From: DASSUW01 sp963806395
GTDB taxonomy: Bacteria; Actinomycetota; Thermoleophilia; Solirubrobacterales; Solirubrobacteraceae
DNA length: 64,000 bases
Direction: 5' to 3'
Assembly: GCA_963806395.1 (NCBI GenBank)
Contig: CAWDYI010000022.1
Span: 1 to 64,000 of the forward strand
The translations under genes were made by a program, and so were the position numbers. Shown here one piece after another: positions 8,491-18,479 of this stretch. The notes below the pieces were generated by a model. That model made no database searches. It saw only the letters and a list, made by a program, of their open reading frames with translations, and was not told the DNA's origin. The stretch's first letter is position 1. Every line of letters starts with the position of its first letter.

Positions 8491-9176
8491 TGCCGCCCAG
8501 CTATCCGAGCGGGTTCAAGAAGGCCGAGATCGAGATCGACGGCGGCGAGAAGATCGAGGTCCTCTTCAACCCGACCGAGTACACGGTGACGAAGACCAAC
8601 ACCTGGAACTTCAAAGAGGTCCAGGGTGCGTCGCTCCCGCCGCCCGAGTTCGGCGGCGGCAACCCGAGGGAGATCTCGCTGTCGCTGCTGCTCGACGCGT
8701 CGCTGCTCGAGGAGAGCCAGAGCGTCATGGACGTCACCAACAAGCTGTTCAAGATGATGGAGGTCGGTGACGGCCAGCCCGCCGGCGGAACGCGGTCCTC
8801 GCCGCCCTACATCACGTTCCGCTGGGGCGCGGTCGACACGTTCAAGGCCGTCTGCACCTCGCTCACCGTCGCGTACCAGCTGTTCCTGCCCAACGGCGAC
8901 CCGATCCGGGCCGACGTCAAGCTCTCCCTCAAGCAGGCCGAGCAGGCGAGCACCGCGTCGTCATCGAGCGCCAACCTGGGAACGAACCCCACGACCCGCG
9001 CCATCGCCGGGCACGGCGTGCACACCGTCCAGGACGGTGACAGCCTGCCGTCGATCGCCTACCAGGCCTACGGCGACGCCACCCGGTGGCGGGCGATCGC
9101 CGAGGCCAACCACATCGACGACCCGCTGCACGTGCGCCGGGGGACCCCGCTCACGCTGCCGCTGCTGGAGAGCTGA
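8490..9176 (+). CDS. CIS tube-baseplate adaptor with C-terminal LysM domain (Afp7/Pvc7-like)
   Basis: This 228-residue protein has an N-terminal CIS-tube-type domain (KAEIEIDGGEKIEVLFNPTEY, then KTNTWNFKEVQGASLP, residues 1-150). A flexible Ser/Thr linker leads to a LysM domain at the end (VHTVQDGDSLPSIAYQAYGD, then WRAIAEANHIDDP). In Afp and PVC the equivalent subunit joins tube and spike. LysM domains bind glycan or serve as a structural hub in baseplates, as in phage gp53. Its ATG overlaps the preceding TGA, and its own stop overlaps the next ATG, so translation is probably coupled through all three genes. Confidence 0.92.
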   Translation: MPPSYPSGFKKAEIEIDGGEKIEVLFNPTEYTVTKTNTWNFKEVQGASLPPPEFGGGNPREISLSLLLDASLLEESQSVMDVTNKLFKMMEVGDGQPAGGTRSSPPYITFRWGAVDTFKAVCTSLTVAYQLFLPNGDPIRADVKLSLKQAEQASTASSSSANLGTNPTTRAIAGHGVHTVQDGDSLPSIAYQAYGDATRWRAIAEANHIDDPLHVRRGTPLTLPLLES

Positions 9177-10897
9177 TGCCCGGCCCGCTTCCCGTCCCCG
9201 CCGTAGAGATCATCGTCGACGGCACCAAGCTCGCCCAGGAGTACGTCGCCCAGCTCCTCGAGGTGCAGGTCCGCGACAACCTGCTCCTGCCCGACACTGC
9301 CGTGGTCCGGTTCCGCGATCCGGCGGGCGAGTTCATCGACGGCCACCCGCTGCAGCCGGGGGCGGTCATCGAGATCAAGATGGGCGCGCGCAAGGACGAC
9401 GGCACGACGCGCGTGTTCATCGGCGAGGTCGTCGCGCTCGAGCCGGAGTTCGGCGAGCGCGACTGCGTGATCTGCGCGCGCGCCTACGACCGCGGCCACC
9501 GTCTGCTGTCCAACCGCCGCAGCCAGACGTTCCAGGACCAGAAGGCCGAGGACATGATCCGCAACGTGATCGGCCGGGTCGGGCTGACGCCCGGGACGTT
9601 CGAGTCCACGGACGCGGTGCATCCGTTCTTCCAGCAGAGCATGGAGACCGACTGGGAGTTCTGCCGGCGCCTCGCGGCGATGAACGACTTCGAGTTCGTG
9701 GTCGACGACAGGTCGGTCAACTTCTACCATCGCGAGGCGGCGGCACCGGTCGCGGTCCTCGAGTGGGGCGAGAACCTGCTCACGTTCAAGCCGCGCCTGA
9801 GCGCCATGGGGCAGGTCGGCGCGGTCACGGTCAACGGCCACGACCCCAAGAACCGGCAGGAGCTCGTGGCGACCGCGTCCACGCCGCAGATGGCCGGCCG
9901 CTCCGAGGCGGTGGACACGCGGCGCGCGCTGGTGGGGAAGGTCAACGCCAACGGCAGCGTCGTCGTCGGCGACCGCGTGGTGGAGACCCAGGCCGAGGCG
10001 ACCCAGGTCGCACAGTCGACGCTCGATCGCCTGGCGAGCACGTTCGTCGAGGCGTCGGGCAAGGGGGTCGGCAACCCGCGGCTGCGCGCGCGCAAGACCG
10101 TCGAGATCAAGGGGGTCGGCTCATTCAGCGGCCAGTACGTCCTGTCCGCGACGACGCACACGTTCCGCGGCGGCTCGGAGTACGCCACCGGCTTCGTGAT
10201 CTCGGGCCGCACGGGTCACGGCTTCTCGGACCTGACGCGCAACGGCGAAGATCGAGCCTGGTCCTCGTCGCTCGTCCTCGGTGTGGTCACGAACAACAAC
10301 GACCCGGAGAACCTGGGCCGCGTCAGGGTCACGTTCCCGCAACTGGGTTCCACGATGGAGGGGTGGTGGGCGCGCGTGGCGACCCTGAACGCCGGGGACA
10401 GGCGTGGCATCTTCATGCTGCCGGAGGTGGACGACCGGGTCGTGGTCGGCTTCGAGAACGGCGACCCAAGGCGGCCGTTCGTCATCGGATCGCTCTACGA
10501 CGGCCGGGCGAAGGTGCCGGACGAAATGCTGGATCCGACGCGCGAGAAGGCGGCGTTCGGCCTCAAGTCCGACCACACGGTCCACGTCGAGGGCGAGAAG
10601 GAGCTGAAGCTGCGCACGCACGAGAAGATGACCGTGCTCGTGGACCGCGACGCCCAGGGCGGCACCGGCGACTTCCTGCTCGACGCGAAGGGCAACATCG
10701 AGGACAAGGCGGCCCAGAACATCAAGGGCACCGCCGGGCAATCGATCGAGCTCAGCGCCAACCAGTCGGTGACGATCAAGGGCACGGGCTCGGTGACCGT
10801 GGAGTCCACGGGATCGCTGACGCTGAAGGGCGCGGTCATCGACATCCAGTCCAACGGCCCGGTGAATGTCAAGGGCGCAATCATCAACCTCGGATAG
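9176..10897 (+). CDS. VgrG/gpD-like CIS spike protein (Afp8/Pvc8-like)
   Basis: This 573-residue spike protein has three visible parts. A gpD/gp27-like region (residues 1-350) carries the DWEFCRRLAAMNDFEFVV motif typical of the family. A gp5 OB-fold (about 365-450) includes GVVTNNNDPENLGRVRVTFP and FMLPEVDDRVVVGFENGDP. A C-terminal beta-helix has short repeats such as SVTIKGTGSVTVESTGSLTL. The trimer would cap the tube and receive a PAAR tip; a PAAR-like gene is at 25161. The start is the ATG overlapping the previous stop. There is no effector extension at the C terminus. Confidence 0.94.
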   Translation: MPGPLPVPAVEIIVDGTKLAQEYVAQLLEVQVRDNLLLPDTAVVRFRDPAGEFIDGHPLQPGAVIEIKMGARKDDGTTRVFIGEVVALEPEFGERDCVICARAYDRGHRLLSNRRSQTFQDQKAEDMIRNVIGRVGLTPGTFESTDAVHPFFQQSMETDWEFCRRLAAMNDFEFVVDDRSVNFYHREAAAPVAVLEWGENLLTFKPRLSAMGQVGAVTVNGHDPKNRQELVATASTPQMAGRSEAVDTRRALVGKVNANGSVVVGDRVVETQAEATQVAQSTLDRLASTFVEASGKGVGNPRLRARKTVEIKGVGSFSGQYVLSATTHTFRGGSEYATGFVISGRTGHGFSDLTRNGEDRAWSSSLVLGVVTNNNDPENLGRVRVTFPQLGSTMEGWWARVATLNAGDRRGIFMLPEVDDRVVVGFENGDPRRPFVIGSLYDGRAKVPDEMLDPTREKAAFGLKSDHTVHVEGEKELKLRTHEKMTVLVDRDAQGGTGDFLLDAKGNIEDKAAQNIKGTAGQSIELSANQSVTIKGTGSVTVESTGSLTLKGAVIDIQSNGPVNVKGAIINLG

Positions 10898-10915
10898 GGA
10901 TAGGGTCGGCTGAAC

Positions 10916-11320
10916 ATGGCGGAGATCCTCGGCTCCGGCCTCGCGTTCCCCCTCCAGGTGGATCGAAGGGGCGGGATCGCGCTGGCGAAGGATGAGACGG
11001 ACGTCGACCAGGCGATCCAGCTGATCCTCTCCACCGCGCCCGGCGAGCGGCCGATGCGCCCCGAGTTCGGCTGCGGCGTCCACGACTTCGTGTTCGACAC
11101 GATCGACGCCGGGACCGTCGCGCGCATGGAGACGGCGATCCGCGCCGCGCTCGACCGCTGGGAGCCGCGGATCGAGGTCGCCGACGTGACGTTCGATCTC
11201 GACCGCACCGACACCGGCGCGTTGCTCATCGACATCACCTACCGGCTCCGCGCCACCAACCACATGCGGAATCTCGTGTACCCCTTTTACGTCATACCTG
11301 CAGAAGAGACCGCCCAATGA
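10916..11320 (+). CDS. Baseplate wedge protein, gp25/gpW family (Afp9/Pvc9-like)
   Basis: This 134-residue protein has the gp25 core: an N-terminal LAFPLQVDRRGGIAL strand, the conserved ERPMRPEFGCGVHDFVFD motif in which the EFG turn is the family hallmark, and a terminal IDITYRLRATN strand. In T4 and PVC, gp25/Pvc9 joins the wedge to the first sheath ring. Its stop overlaps the start of the baseplate-J gene. Length is normal. Confidence 0.93.
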   Translation: MAEILGSGLAFPLQVDRRGGIALAKDETDVDQAIQLILSTAPGERPMRPEFGCGVHDFVFDTIDAGTVARMETAIRAALDRWEPRIEVADVTFDLDRTDTGALLIDITYRLRATNHMRNLVYPFYVIPAEETAQ

Positions 11321-13311
11321 GACTCCCGGAGATCCAGCTCGACGACCGCCGCTTCCAGGACCTCGTGTCCGAGGCCCGGATGCGCATCAACCGTGCCTGT
11401 CCCGAGTGGACCGAACACAACGTCTCCGACCCCGGCATCACGCTGATCGAGCTGTTCGCCTGGATGACGGAGATGACGATCTACCGGCTCAACCGTGTGC
11501 CGGACAAGCTCCACGTCGCGCTGCTCGAACTGCTCGGCATCCGGCTGGACGGCCCGAGTGCGGCCACGACCTCGCTGCGCTTCCGGCTCGCCGCGCCCGC
11601 CACCGAGCACGTGCAGATCCCCGGTGGCGAGACCGAGGTGGGCACGCCGCGCACGACCAACGAGGAGTCGATCATCTTCCAGGTCGACGAGGACTTCACG
11701 ATCCCGCCCGCGCGGCCCGCCGCGTACGTGCTCCAGCGCGGCGGCCAGATCAAGGACGTCGGGCTCGCCGACGGCCGCGCTCGCCCGCAGGGTCCCGACC
11801 AGCTGCCGTTCGGCGCACCGCCCGCCGTCGGCGACGCGCTCTACCTGGGCTTCGAGGAGCCGCTCGGCCGGCTGCTCATGCAGATCCAGGTCGATGCCTC
11901 GCAGGCGCGCGGCGCCGGCGTGGACCCCGAGGATCCGCCGCTGCGCTGGGAGGTCTCGCAGGGTGACGGCCAGTGGGACGAGGCGATCGTGCTGGAGGAC
12001 CTCACGGGCGGCTTCAACTACGGCGCGGGCGCGGTCGAGCTCGAGCTGCCGCCACGCTCGGCGATCCAGCCGGTCGGCGGCCATCGCATGCACTGGCTGC
12101 GCTGCCGGATCGACGACAAGACCCGCCACGGCGGCGCCGCGACGACCTACTCGCACCCGCCGGAGATCTACTCGATCACCGCCGCCCCGGTCGGCGCCCG
12201 GCTACCGTCCACCCACGCCGCGCAAGAGGAGCGCGAGACGCTCGGCGTCTCCGACGGCACGCCGGGGCAGGTGCACCCCCTGCGCCACCGGCCGGTGCTC
12301 AAGCCGCAGGCGGGCGAGACGCTCGAGGTCCAGGACCCCGAGTCGGGCGACTGGTCGACGTGGGAGCTGCGCGAGGACTTCGTCGACTCGACCGAGTTCG
12401 ACCGTCACTACGCGCTCGACCTGGTGTCGGGCGAGGTGGAGCTCGGGCCGGCGATCCGCGAGACGGACGGCGGCTGGAGCCAGTACGGCGCAGTGCCGCC
12501 GAAGGGCGCGACGCTGCGCTTCACCCGCTACCGGCACGGCGGCGGCCGCCAGGGCAACGTCACCGCCTCGACCCTGACGGTGCTCAAGAGCGCGATCCCC
12601 GGCGTGGACACGGTCACGAACCCGGACTCGGCCACCGGCGGCGTCGACGCCGAGCGGATCGAGCACGCGCGCCAGCGCGCGTCGATGGAGATCCGCTCGC
12701 GCTACCGGGCCGTGACCGCCGAGGACTTCGAGTTCCTGGCGGGCGAGGCGTCACCACGCGTGGCGCGCGCGGTCTGCATCCCGCCCGCCGACGGCGGGCC
12801 GGTGCCGCTGCACCTGCTCCCGCGCGTGTATCCGGCCGACCGGTTGCTCGCGCACGAGGAGCTGCTGCCGAACGAGGCGCTGATGACCGAGGTGCAGGAG
12901 TACCTCGACGAGCGCCGGCTGATCGGCACCACGGTGGACCTCATGCCGTGCCGCTTCCGAGGGCTGTCGGTGGTCGTGAACCTCCAGGCCTCGCAGCTCG
13001 CCGACACCGCGCGGGTCGAGGAGGACGTCGCGCACGCGCTGTACACGTACCTGAACCCGCTGGTAGGCGGCAACCCCGCCGGGCCCGGTGAGGGATGGCC
13101 GTTCGGGCGGGCGCTCAACCAGGGCGAGCTGTACGGGATCGTGCACGCCGTCCCCGGCGTCGAGTTCGTGAAGATCCTGCGGATCTACGAGACCAACGTC
13201 GAGACCGGCGAGCAGTCCTCCAAGCCGGCCGGCAGCCACATCGTGCTCGAGCCCGACGAGCTGATCGCGTCCGGCCGGCACATCGTCAAGGCGACGCATC
13301 GAGAGGACTGA
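11317..13311 (+). CDS. Baseplate J-like wedge protein (Afp11/Pvc11-like)
   Basis: This 664-residue baseplate-J homologue shows the opening LDDRRFQDLVSEARMRIN, then WTEHNVSDPGITLIELFAWM and MTIYRLNRVPDKLHVALLEL, a hallmark of the Afp11/gp6-like family. The C-terminal J domain includes ERIEHARQRASMEIRSRYRAVTA split by a short turn, and EYLDERRLIGTTVDLMPCRF. It forms the wedge ring with the tail-protein-I subunit. It overlaps both neighbours by four bases, so expression is probably stoichiometric. Confidence 0.94.
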   Translation: MRLPEIQLDDRRFQDLVSEARMRINRACPEWTEHNVSDPGITLIELFAWMTEMTIYRLNRVPDKLHVALLELLGIRLDGPSAATTSLRFRLAAPATEHVQIPGGETEVGTPRTTNEESIIFQVDEDFTIPPARPAAYVLQRGGQIKDVGLADGRARPQGPDQLPFGAPPAVGDALYLGFEEPLGRLLMQIQVDASQARGAGVDPEDPPLRWEVSQGDGQWDEAIVLEDLTGGFNYGAGAVELELPPRSAIQPVGGHRMHWLRCRIDDKTRHGGAATTYSHPPEIYSITAAPVGARLPSTHAAQEERETLGVSDGTPGQVHPLRHRPVLKPQAGETLEVQDPESGDWSTWELREDFVDSTEFDRHYALDLVSGEVELGPAIRETDGGWSQYGAVPPKGATLRFTRYRHGGGRQGNVTASTLTVLKSAIPGVDTVTNPDSATGGVDAERIEHARQRASMEIRSRYRAVTAEDFEFLAGEASPRVARAVCIPPADGGPVPLHLLPRVYPADRLLAHEELLPNEALMTEVQEYLDERRLIGTTVDLMPCRFRGLSVVVNLQASQLADTARVEEDVAHALYTYLNPLVGGNPAGPGEGWPFGRALNQGELYGIVHAVPGVEFVKILRIYETNVETGEQSSKPAGSHIVLEPDELIASGRHIVKATHRED

Positions 13312-13961
13312 TGGCGGAGGGCAACGGCAGCGGGAACGGCGACTACCGCACCTTCAGCGGCGCCGGCTTCGGCACGCTGATGATCCGGCTCGCCGCCGGC
13401 ACGAAGGAGACGCCGTCGGTCGCCTCCAGCCGCGCATACCTGCGCAACGGGCTCCCCGCGGTCTACCAGGAGGGCGACTTCGGGATGCGCTTCATCGGCG
13501 CGCTCGAGACGACGCTCGACCCGATCGTGGCGATCCTCGACGCCCTGCCCGCGCACTTCGACCCCGACTTCGCGCCGCGCGACATCCTCGACCTGATGGC
13601 GGCGTGGCTCGGCGTCGACCTCGACGAGTCCCAGGAGATCCGCCACCAGCGCGAGATGGTGCGCCGGTCGGCCGACCTCGGCCGCCGCCGCGGGACCGTG
13701 CGCGGCCTCGAGCTCGCGCTCGAGCTGAGCTTCCCCGGGGTGCCGCTGCGGGTGGAGGACCAGGGCAGCGTGCGCTGGACGGTGAAGCCGGGCGAGAAGC
13801 CGGCCGCCGCGCCGCCGCCGTCGTTCGTCGTCTACTGCGACAAGCCGGTCGGCGAGCAGGTGCAGGCGGGGATCGCACGCTGCATCGAGCACTTCAAGCC
13901 GATCGGCACGACCTACCGGTTACGCGTGAAGGCTTCGAAGAAGAAGGACGAGTCGCAATGA
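13311..13961 (+). CDS. CIS baseplate protein, phage tail protein I family (Afp12/Pvc12-like)
   Basis: This 216-residue wedge protein contains LRNGLPAVYQEGDFGMRFIG, then FAPRDILDLMAAWLGVDLDE and a RRRGTVRGLELALELSF motif; these are the family hallmarks of gpI-type tail proteins in CIS loci. It pairs with the baseplate-J protein. The N terminus has a Gly/Asn/Ser-rich extension (MAEGNGSGNGDYR). The ATG overlaps the preceding TGA. This is the last recognised baseplate gene; the next product starts at 13958, overlapping this stop, which links the membrane protein downstream to the same transcript. Confidence 0.92.
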   Translation: MAEGNGSGNGDYRTFSGAGFGTLMIRLAAGTKETPSVASSRAYLRNGLPAVYQEGDFGMRFIGALETTLDPIVAILDALPAHFDPDFAPRDILDLMAAWLGVDLDESQEIRHQREMVRRSADLGRRRGTVRGLELALELSFPGVPLRVEDQGSVRWTVKPGEKPAAAPPPSFVVYCDKPVGEQVQAGIARCIEHFKPIGTTYRLRVKASKKKDESQ

Positions 13962-16821
13962 GGACGTGCGCGAGCTGCGGTCGTGAGAACCCGGACGATC
14001 GCGATTTCTGCGATTGCGGCGAGTACCTGCGGTGGGAGCCGACGGGCTTCATGCCGGCGGTGTCGCCGGAGATGGCCAAGCAGGCGGTCGAGCAGCCGGC
14101 GCCGCCGGAGCCGCCGGTGCCGGTCAACGAGGCGCCGGCGCCGCCGCCTCCGCCGGGAAACGGCCACGAGGCGATCCAGGCGCCGCCACCGCCACGCAGC
14201 CGCCGCAGCCGCCGCAGCCGCCGGCGGCACCGCAGGAGGTGGCGGGTGCGTCGATCACGCTGCGCCAGCCGGACCGCGACGCTGAGCACGGTGAGACGCT
14301 CGCGGTCGGTGTCGAGCCTGGTCAGCGCGAGCAGGTGCTGGCGCTGGTGCGCAACCAGAGCGGGATCGTCGACAACTACGAGCTGCGCGTGGACGGGTTG
14401 CCCGAGGGCTGGTGGTCGATCTTCCCGGACACGGTGTACCTGGTCCCGTTCGGGTCGTCCGGTACGTATGAGCAGGAGGTCGAGATCCACCTGCATCCGC
14501 CGCGTACGCCGGAGGCGGAGGCGCGGATCTGGGACCTGCAGGTGGTGGCGCACTCGAAGGCGCACAGCCGTGACGCGGTGTCGGCTCCGCTCGCGCTCGG
14601 GATCCTGCCGTACACCGAGACCGGCACCAGCGTGCGGCCCCAGCGCGCCAAGGGGCGCCGCAAGGCCGACTTCACGGTCGACGTCGAGAACCGCGCGAAC
14701 GCGGCCGTCGTGGTCGCGCTGGAGGGGACAGACCCCGACGGTGAGCTGCAGTTCGGCTTTGACCGGCCGCCAGCCGAGATCACCCCTGGCCAGACCGTCC
14801 AGACCACGATGCGCGTCAAGCCGGCGAAGCAGATCTGGGTCGGCCGCGCGGTCGACAAGCGCTTTGAGGTCACGACGCTCACCGGCGCGGAGGCCGACGA
14901 GCGGCTCGCTGCCGAGCCCGAGACCGCCGACGCGGGCCCGTCGCCGGCGGCCCGGCGCGGGCGCCTGCGGATCCCCGGCGTCGGCGCGCCGCAGGTGTTC
15001 AAGCCACAGCTGTATGAGCCGGGCGTGAACATCGGCCCGGGCGGCATCAACTTCCGCAAGCCGCAGCTCCGCGGCCCGCAGCTGCGCGGCCCGCAGGTGC
15101 CCTCCAAGAACCTCCAGCTGTCCAACCTCAAGAACCTCAAAGGCGGCGGCGCCGCTGCTGCGCCGGCCGCGCCGCTGCTGCCCTCACAAGGCGTGTTCCG
15201 CCAGAAGGCCTGGCTGCCGTGGTGGCTGATCCCCGTCCTCGCGCTGCTCGCCGCGCTCGCCGTGTTCCTGTTCATGCTGCTCCCGCGCAACGTCGAGGTA
15301 CCCGACGTCGTCGGCTCACCGTCTGCCTTCGAGGCCGAGCAGAAGCTGACCGAGGCCGAGCTCAAGCTGGCAGGGCAGCAGAAGGAGGAGGTGACGGACG
15401 AGGCCGAGCCCGGTACGGTGATCGGCCAGACCCCGGCGGCCGGCGAGACGGCCGAGAAGGACTCCGAGGTCTCGCTGCTGATCGCCGTCGGCAACGGCGA
15501 GGTGACCGTGCCGAAGATCGTCGGGAAGAAGCTGCCTGACGCGGAGAAGGCGCTGCGCGACAAGAAGCTCACGCTCGGCCAGGCATCGCCGCAGCCGCCC
15601 GACCCGGCCAAGAAGATCTCCAGCCAGATCCCCGCCGCCGGCGAGGTCGTCAAGGAGGGCACGCCCGTCGACATCTTCTACCCCGAGCCCGGCGCCGGGG
15701 GCGGCGGCGGACCCGGCGGTCCGGGCGGCAACGGCGGCGACGACAACGAGGGCGGCGAAGCCGCCGAGGTGACCGTTCCGGCGATCGACGGCGCGGCGAC
15801 CGAGGAGTACGCCCAGACCGTCTCGGACGAAAAGCTCGTCCCCGAGGTGAAGACCGCGTTCGACGCGTCGCGAGCCCGGGACGCTGTTCGCCACGGACCC
15901 GCCGGAGGGCACCAAGGTCAAGGCCGGGACGAAGGTCTTCCTGCTCGTCTCCGCCGGCTCGCCGTCGCTGGCGTTCGACAACGACAAGGACATCCTGCGC
16001 GTCAACGGGGCCACCGGCGAGAAGCTGGACCCGGTCGCCAAGGGGCCGGGGCTCGAGAAGGACCCGACGTTCAGCGCCGACGGCTCGCGCGTCGCCTACG
16101 TCCGCGACGGCCGGGTGTTCCTCGCCGACCTCGAGAAGCCGGACGAGGCGGCAGCCGAGCTCACCGCCGAGGGCGAGGAGTTCGCCGACCTGGCGTGGGC
16201 GCCGACAGCCGACGCCGACGTGCTGGCGATGGGGAAGATCAGCGAGAACGACCGCGACCTGTGCCTGGGCCGGATCGCACGCGACGGCATGACGCCCGGG
16301 GTGCCTGACCGAGCCCGACGTGACCGATCGGCGGCGCGATCCACTGGGCGCCGAACGGCAAGTCGCTGCTCGCGGGCGGCGTGTCGAACACGGAGCAGGG
16401 CGTGTTCGGCGTCGTGCAGTGGAAGACCAAGGAGCCGTTCTCGTCCGACCCGGCCGACTGGAGCAAGGGGAAGTTCGTCTCGGACACCTCGAAGCCGAAC
16501 GAGGGCCTCAAGGAGGCCGCGCTGTCACCCGACGGCAAGCGCCTGGCGATGATCGCCAAGATCGGGAACCGCCCGTTCGAGCTGGTGCTCGCCAAGCCGG
16601 GCGACTTCCAGCTCGACAAGGCGAAGCCGACGGGCGTGCGCGCCTGCAAGCTGGCATGGCGTCCCGACAGCCGCGAGCTGGTGATCGTCCAGTCCGACGA
16701 GGTGTGCAGCGAGGCCGTCGGCTCGCTGGTGTCGCTGCCGGTGAGCGACCCTGCCAAGCACCAGCAGTTGAACGCCCGCGGCGACAACCCGGCGTTCGAA
16801 CCGCTCTCGCTGGGGGGTTAG
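13958..16821 (+). CDS. Zinc-ribbon / TM / PASTA / beta-propeller membrane protein, multiply frameshifted
   Basis: Joined over four breakpoints (about 14200, 15871, 16300 and 16326), the frame gives about 950 residues. Order: a short zinc ribbon (CASCGRENPDDRDFCDCGEY); a Pro/Ala linker; two immunoglobulin-like segments (LALVRNQSGIVDNYELRVDG; FTVDVENRANAAVVVALEG); a linker with QLRGPQLRGPQ repeats; one transmembrane helix at 15211-15285 flanked by LPWW; two clear PASTA repeats (VPDVVGSPSAFEAEQKL; VPKIVGKKLPDAEKAL) and a third weaker one; and a C-terminal TolB-like propeller (DPTFSADGSRVAYV; ALSPDGKRLAMIAK). PASTA domains usually bind muropeptides outside the cell. It is translationally coupled to the baseplate genes and could anchor the CIS to the membrane, as CisA does in Streptomyces; that role is inference. 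Confidence 0.7.
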
Positions 16822-16828
16822 CGGAGCC

Positions 16829-18475
16829 GTGCTGTGCCCGGCCTGCCGTCGCCAGCTCGAGCGCGGGGGAAGCTGGTGCGGTGCGTGCGGAGCGCCGATC
16901 GGGGGCGCCGCGGCCCCGCTCGAGCTCGTGCTGGAGGACGCCACGCGCGTGCCGCTGGTGGCGGACGTGACGCTCGGTCGCGCGCCCGGGTCGAGCGTCG
17001 TGCTGGGCGATCCCTCGGTCTCACGCGTGCACGCGCGGATCTGGCCTGACAACCGTGACGGCCCGCTGCTCGAGGACGCCGGCTCGTCGCACGGGACGTT
17101 CGTTGACGGCGTGCGCGTGACCGGGCCGGTGCCGCTGCGCGACGGCGCGAAGATCCGGCTCGGCGACGCCGTGCTCGGCGTCGAGCGGCGGCGCGACGCG
17201 GCCGAGGCGGGCCGCACGATCATCGTGAACGCGAGCGCTGCTGTGCCCGCCGCGATGCCGGCGCGCGAGGCGACCCAGTTCGGCACGCGCCCTCGGGTGC
17301 GCTCCGGCTACGCGCTCAAGCGCCTGGAGGCGGCGGAGGGCAACCGGCGCTGGGTGCTCAAGGACCTCGAGACCGGCACGTACCTGCGGCTGAGCGACAA
17401 CGACGCGCAGCTGTTCGAGCGACTCGACGGCGAACACTCGCTCGCCGACCTGATCGGCGAGGCCGAGCAGCTCTTCGGCGCGACCGGGCCGGCACGGCTC
17501 GCGCGGTTGCTCGCCGACCTCGGCGAGCGCGGCTTCCTGGCCGGCGTGCAGAGCGCGGCAGCGGGCATGATCGAGGCGCCGCAGCCGTGGTACCGGCGGC
17601 TGATGCGCCCGCGGGTGAAGACGTTCGGCGGCATCGGGACGCTGTTCGAGGCGTTGTACGCCCGCGGCGGTTGGGTGCTGTTCACGCGGCCGGCGCTGAT
17701 CGCGCTCGCGGTGCTGGCGGCAGCCGGCGTCGGCGTGTTCGCGTACCTCGTGGCCAATCGGTACGGCACGCCGTTCGTCGTCGCGAAGAAGATCGGGCTC
17801 GGCGGGCTGGTGTTCCTGCTCGGGCGCTTTGCGGTCGTGGCGGTGCACGAGCTGGCCCACGGGCTCGCGATGGCGTCGTACGGGCGCCGGGTCCACAAGG
17901 CCGGCGTGAAGCTGCTGCTGGTGTTCCCGTACGCGTTCGTCGACACGTCGGAGGCGTGGTTCGAGCCGCGCCGGAGGAGGATCGCGATCAGCGCCGCGGG
18001 CCCAGCGTCGGACTTCACGCTCGGTGCCGTGTTCTCGATCTGCTGCCTGCTGCTGGCGCCGGGCACGGTACGTGACATCTGCTTCCAGCTCGCGTTCGCG
18101 GCGTACGTGGGCGCGTGCTTCAACCTCAACCCGTTCCTCGACCGTGACGGCTACCACATCCTCGTCGATGTGCTGCGCGAGCCGGGGCTGCGGAGGCGCG
18201 CGCGCGAGCAGTTCGCACGGCGGCTGTCGGGCGGCGACCGCGGCGGGGACTCGCCGGTGCTCGCGCGCTACTCGCTGTACGGCCTCGTGTGGTCGTTCGT
18301 GGCGGCGCTGTTCGTGATCGCCATGACGCTGCGCTACCGCGGCGCGCTCGAAGCGGCGGCGCCGGCCGACTGGATCGTGTGGGCCGTGATGGCGACGGTG
18401 TGGATCGCGGTGTTCGTGCCCGTTCTGGTCGTGGTCGGCCGGCCGCTCCTGCAGCGCGTGCGGGGGGAGCGCTGA
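16829..18475 (+). CDS. Zinc-ribbon / FHA / PqqD-like / M50 membrane metalloprotease
   Basis: This 548-residue protein combines four parts. A treble-clef ribbon (CPACRRQLERGGSWCGACG) leads. An FHA domain (residues about 30-125) has GRAPGSSVVLGDPSVSRVHA and SSHGTFVDG, the phosphothreonine-binding pattern. A PqqD-like winged helix (about 155-235) contains RWVLKDLETGTYLRLSDNDA. A multi-pass M50 site-2-protease-like domain has the zinc motif HELAH and a second motif NLNPFLDRDGY. PqqD-like domains bind leader peptides of ribosomal peptides, and M50 enzymes cut within membranes. GTG start; it follows the PASTA gene by 7 bases and precedes the hydrolase by 4. Confidence 0.85.
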   Translation: MLCPACRRQLERGGSWCGACGAPIGGAAAPLELVLEDATRVPLVADVTLGRAPGSSVVLGDPSVSRVHARIWPDNRDGPLLEDAGSSHGTFVDGVRVTGPVPLRDGAKIRLGDAVLGVERRRDAAEAGRTIIVNASAAVPAAMPAREATQFGTRPRVRSGYALKRLEAAEGNRRWVLKDLETGTYLRLSDNDAQLFERLDGEHSLADLIGEAEQLFGATGPARLARLLADLGERGFLAGVQSAAAGMIEAPQPWYRRLMRPRVKTFGGIGTLFEALYARGGWVLFTRPALIALAVLAAAGVGVFAYLVANRYGTPFVVAKKIGLGGLVFLLGRFAVVAVHELAHGLAMASYGRRVHKAGVKLLLVFPYAFVDTSEAWFEPRRRRIAISAAGPASDFTLGAVFSICCLLLAPGTVRDICFQLAFAAYVGACFNLNPFLDRDGYHILVDVLREPGLRRRAREQFARRLSGGDRGGDSPVLARYSLYGLVWSFVAALFVIAMTLRYRGALEAAAPADWIVWAVMATVWIAVFVPVLVVVGRPLLQRVRGER

Positions 18476-18479
18476 TCGC

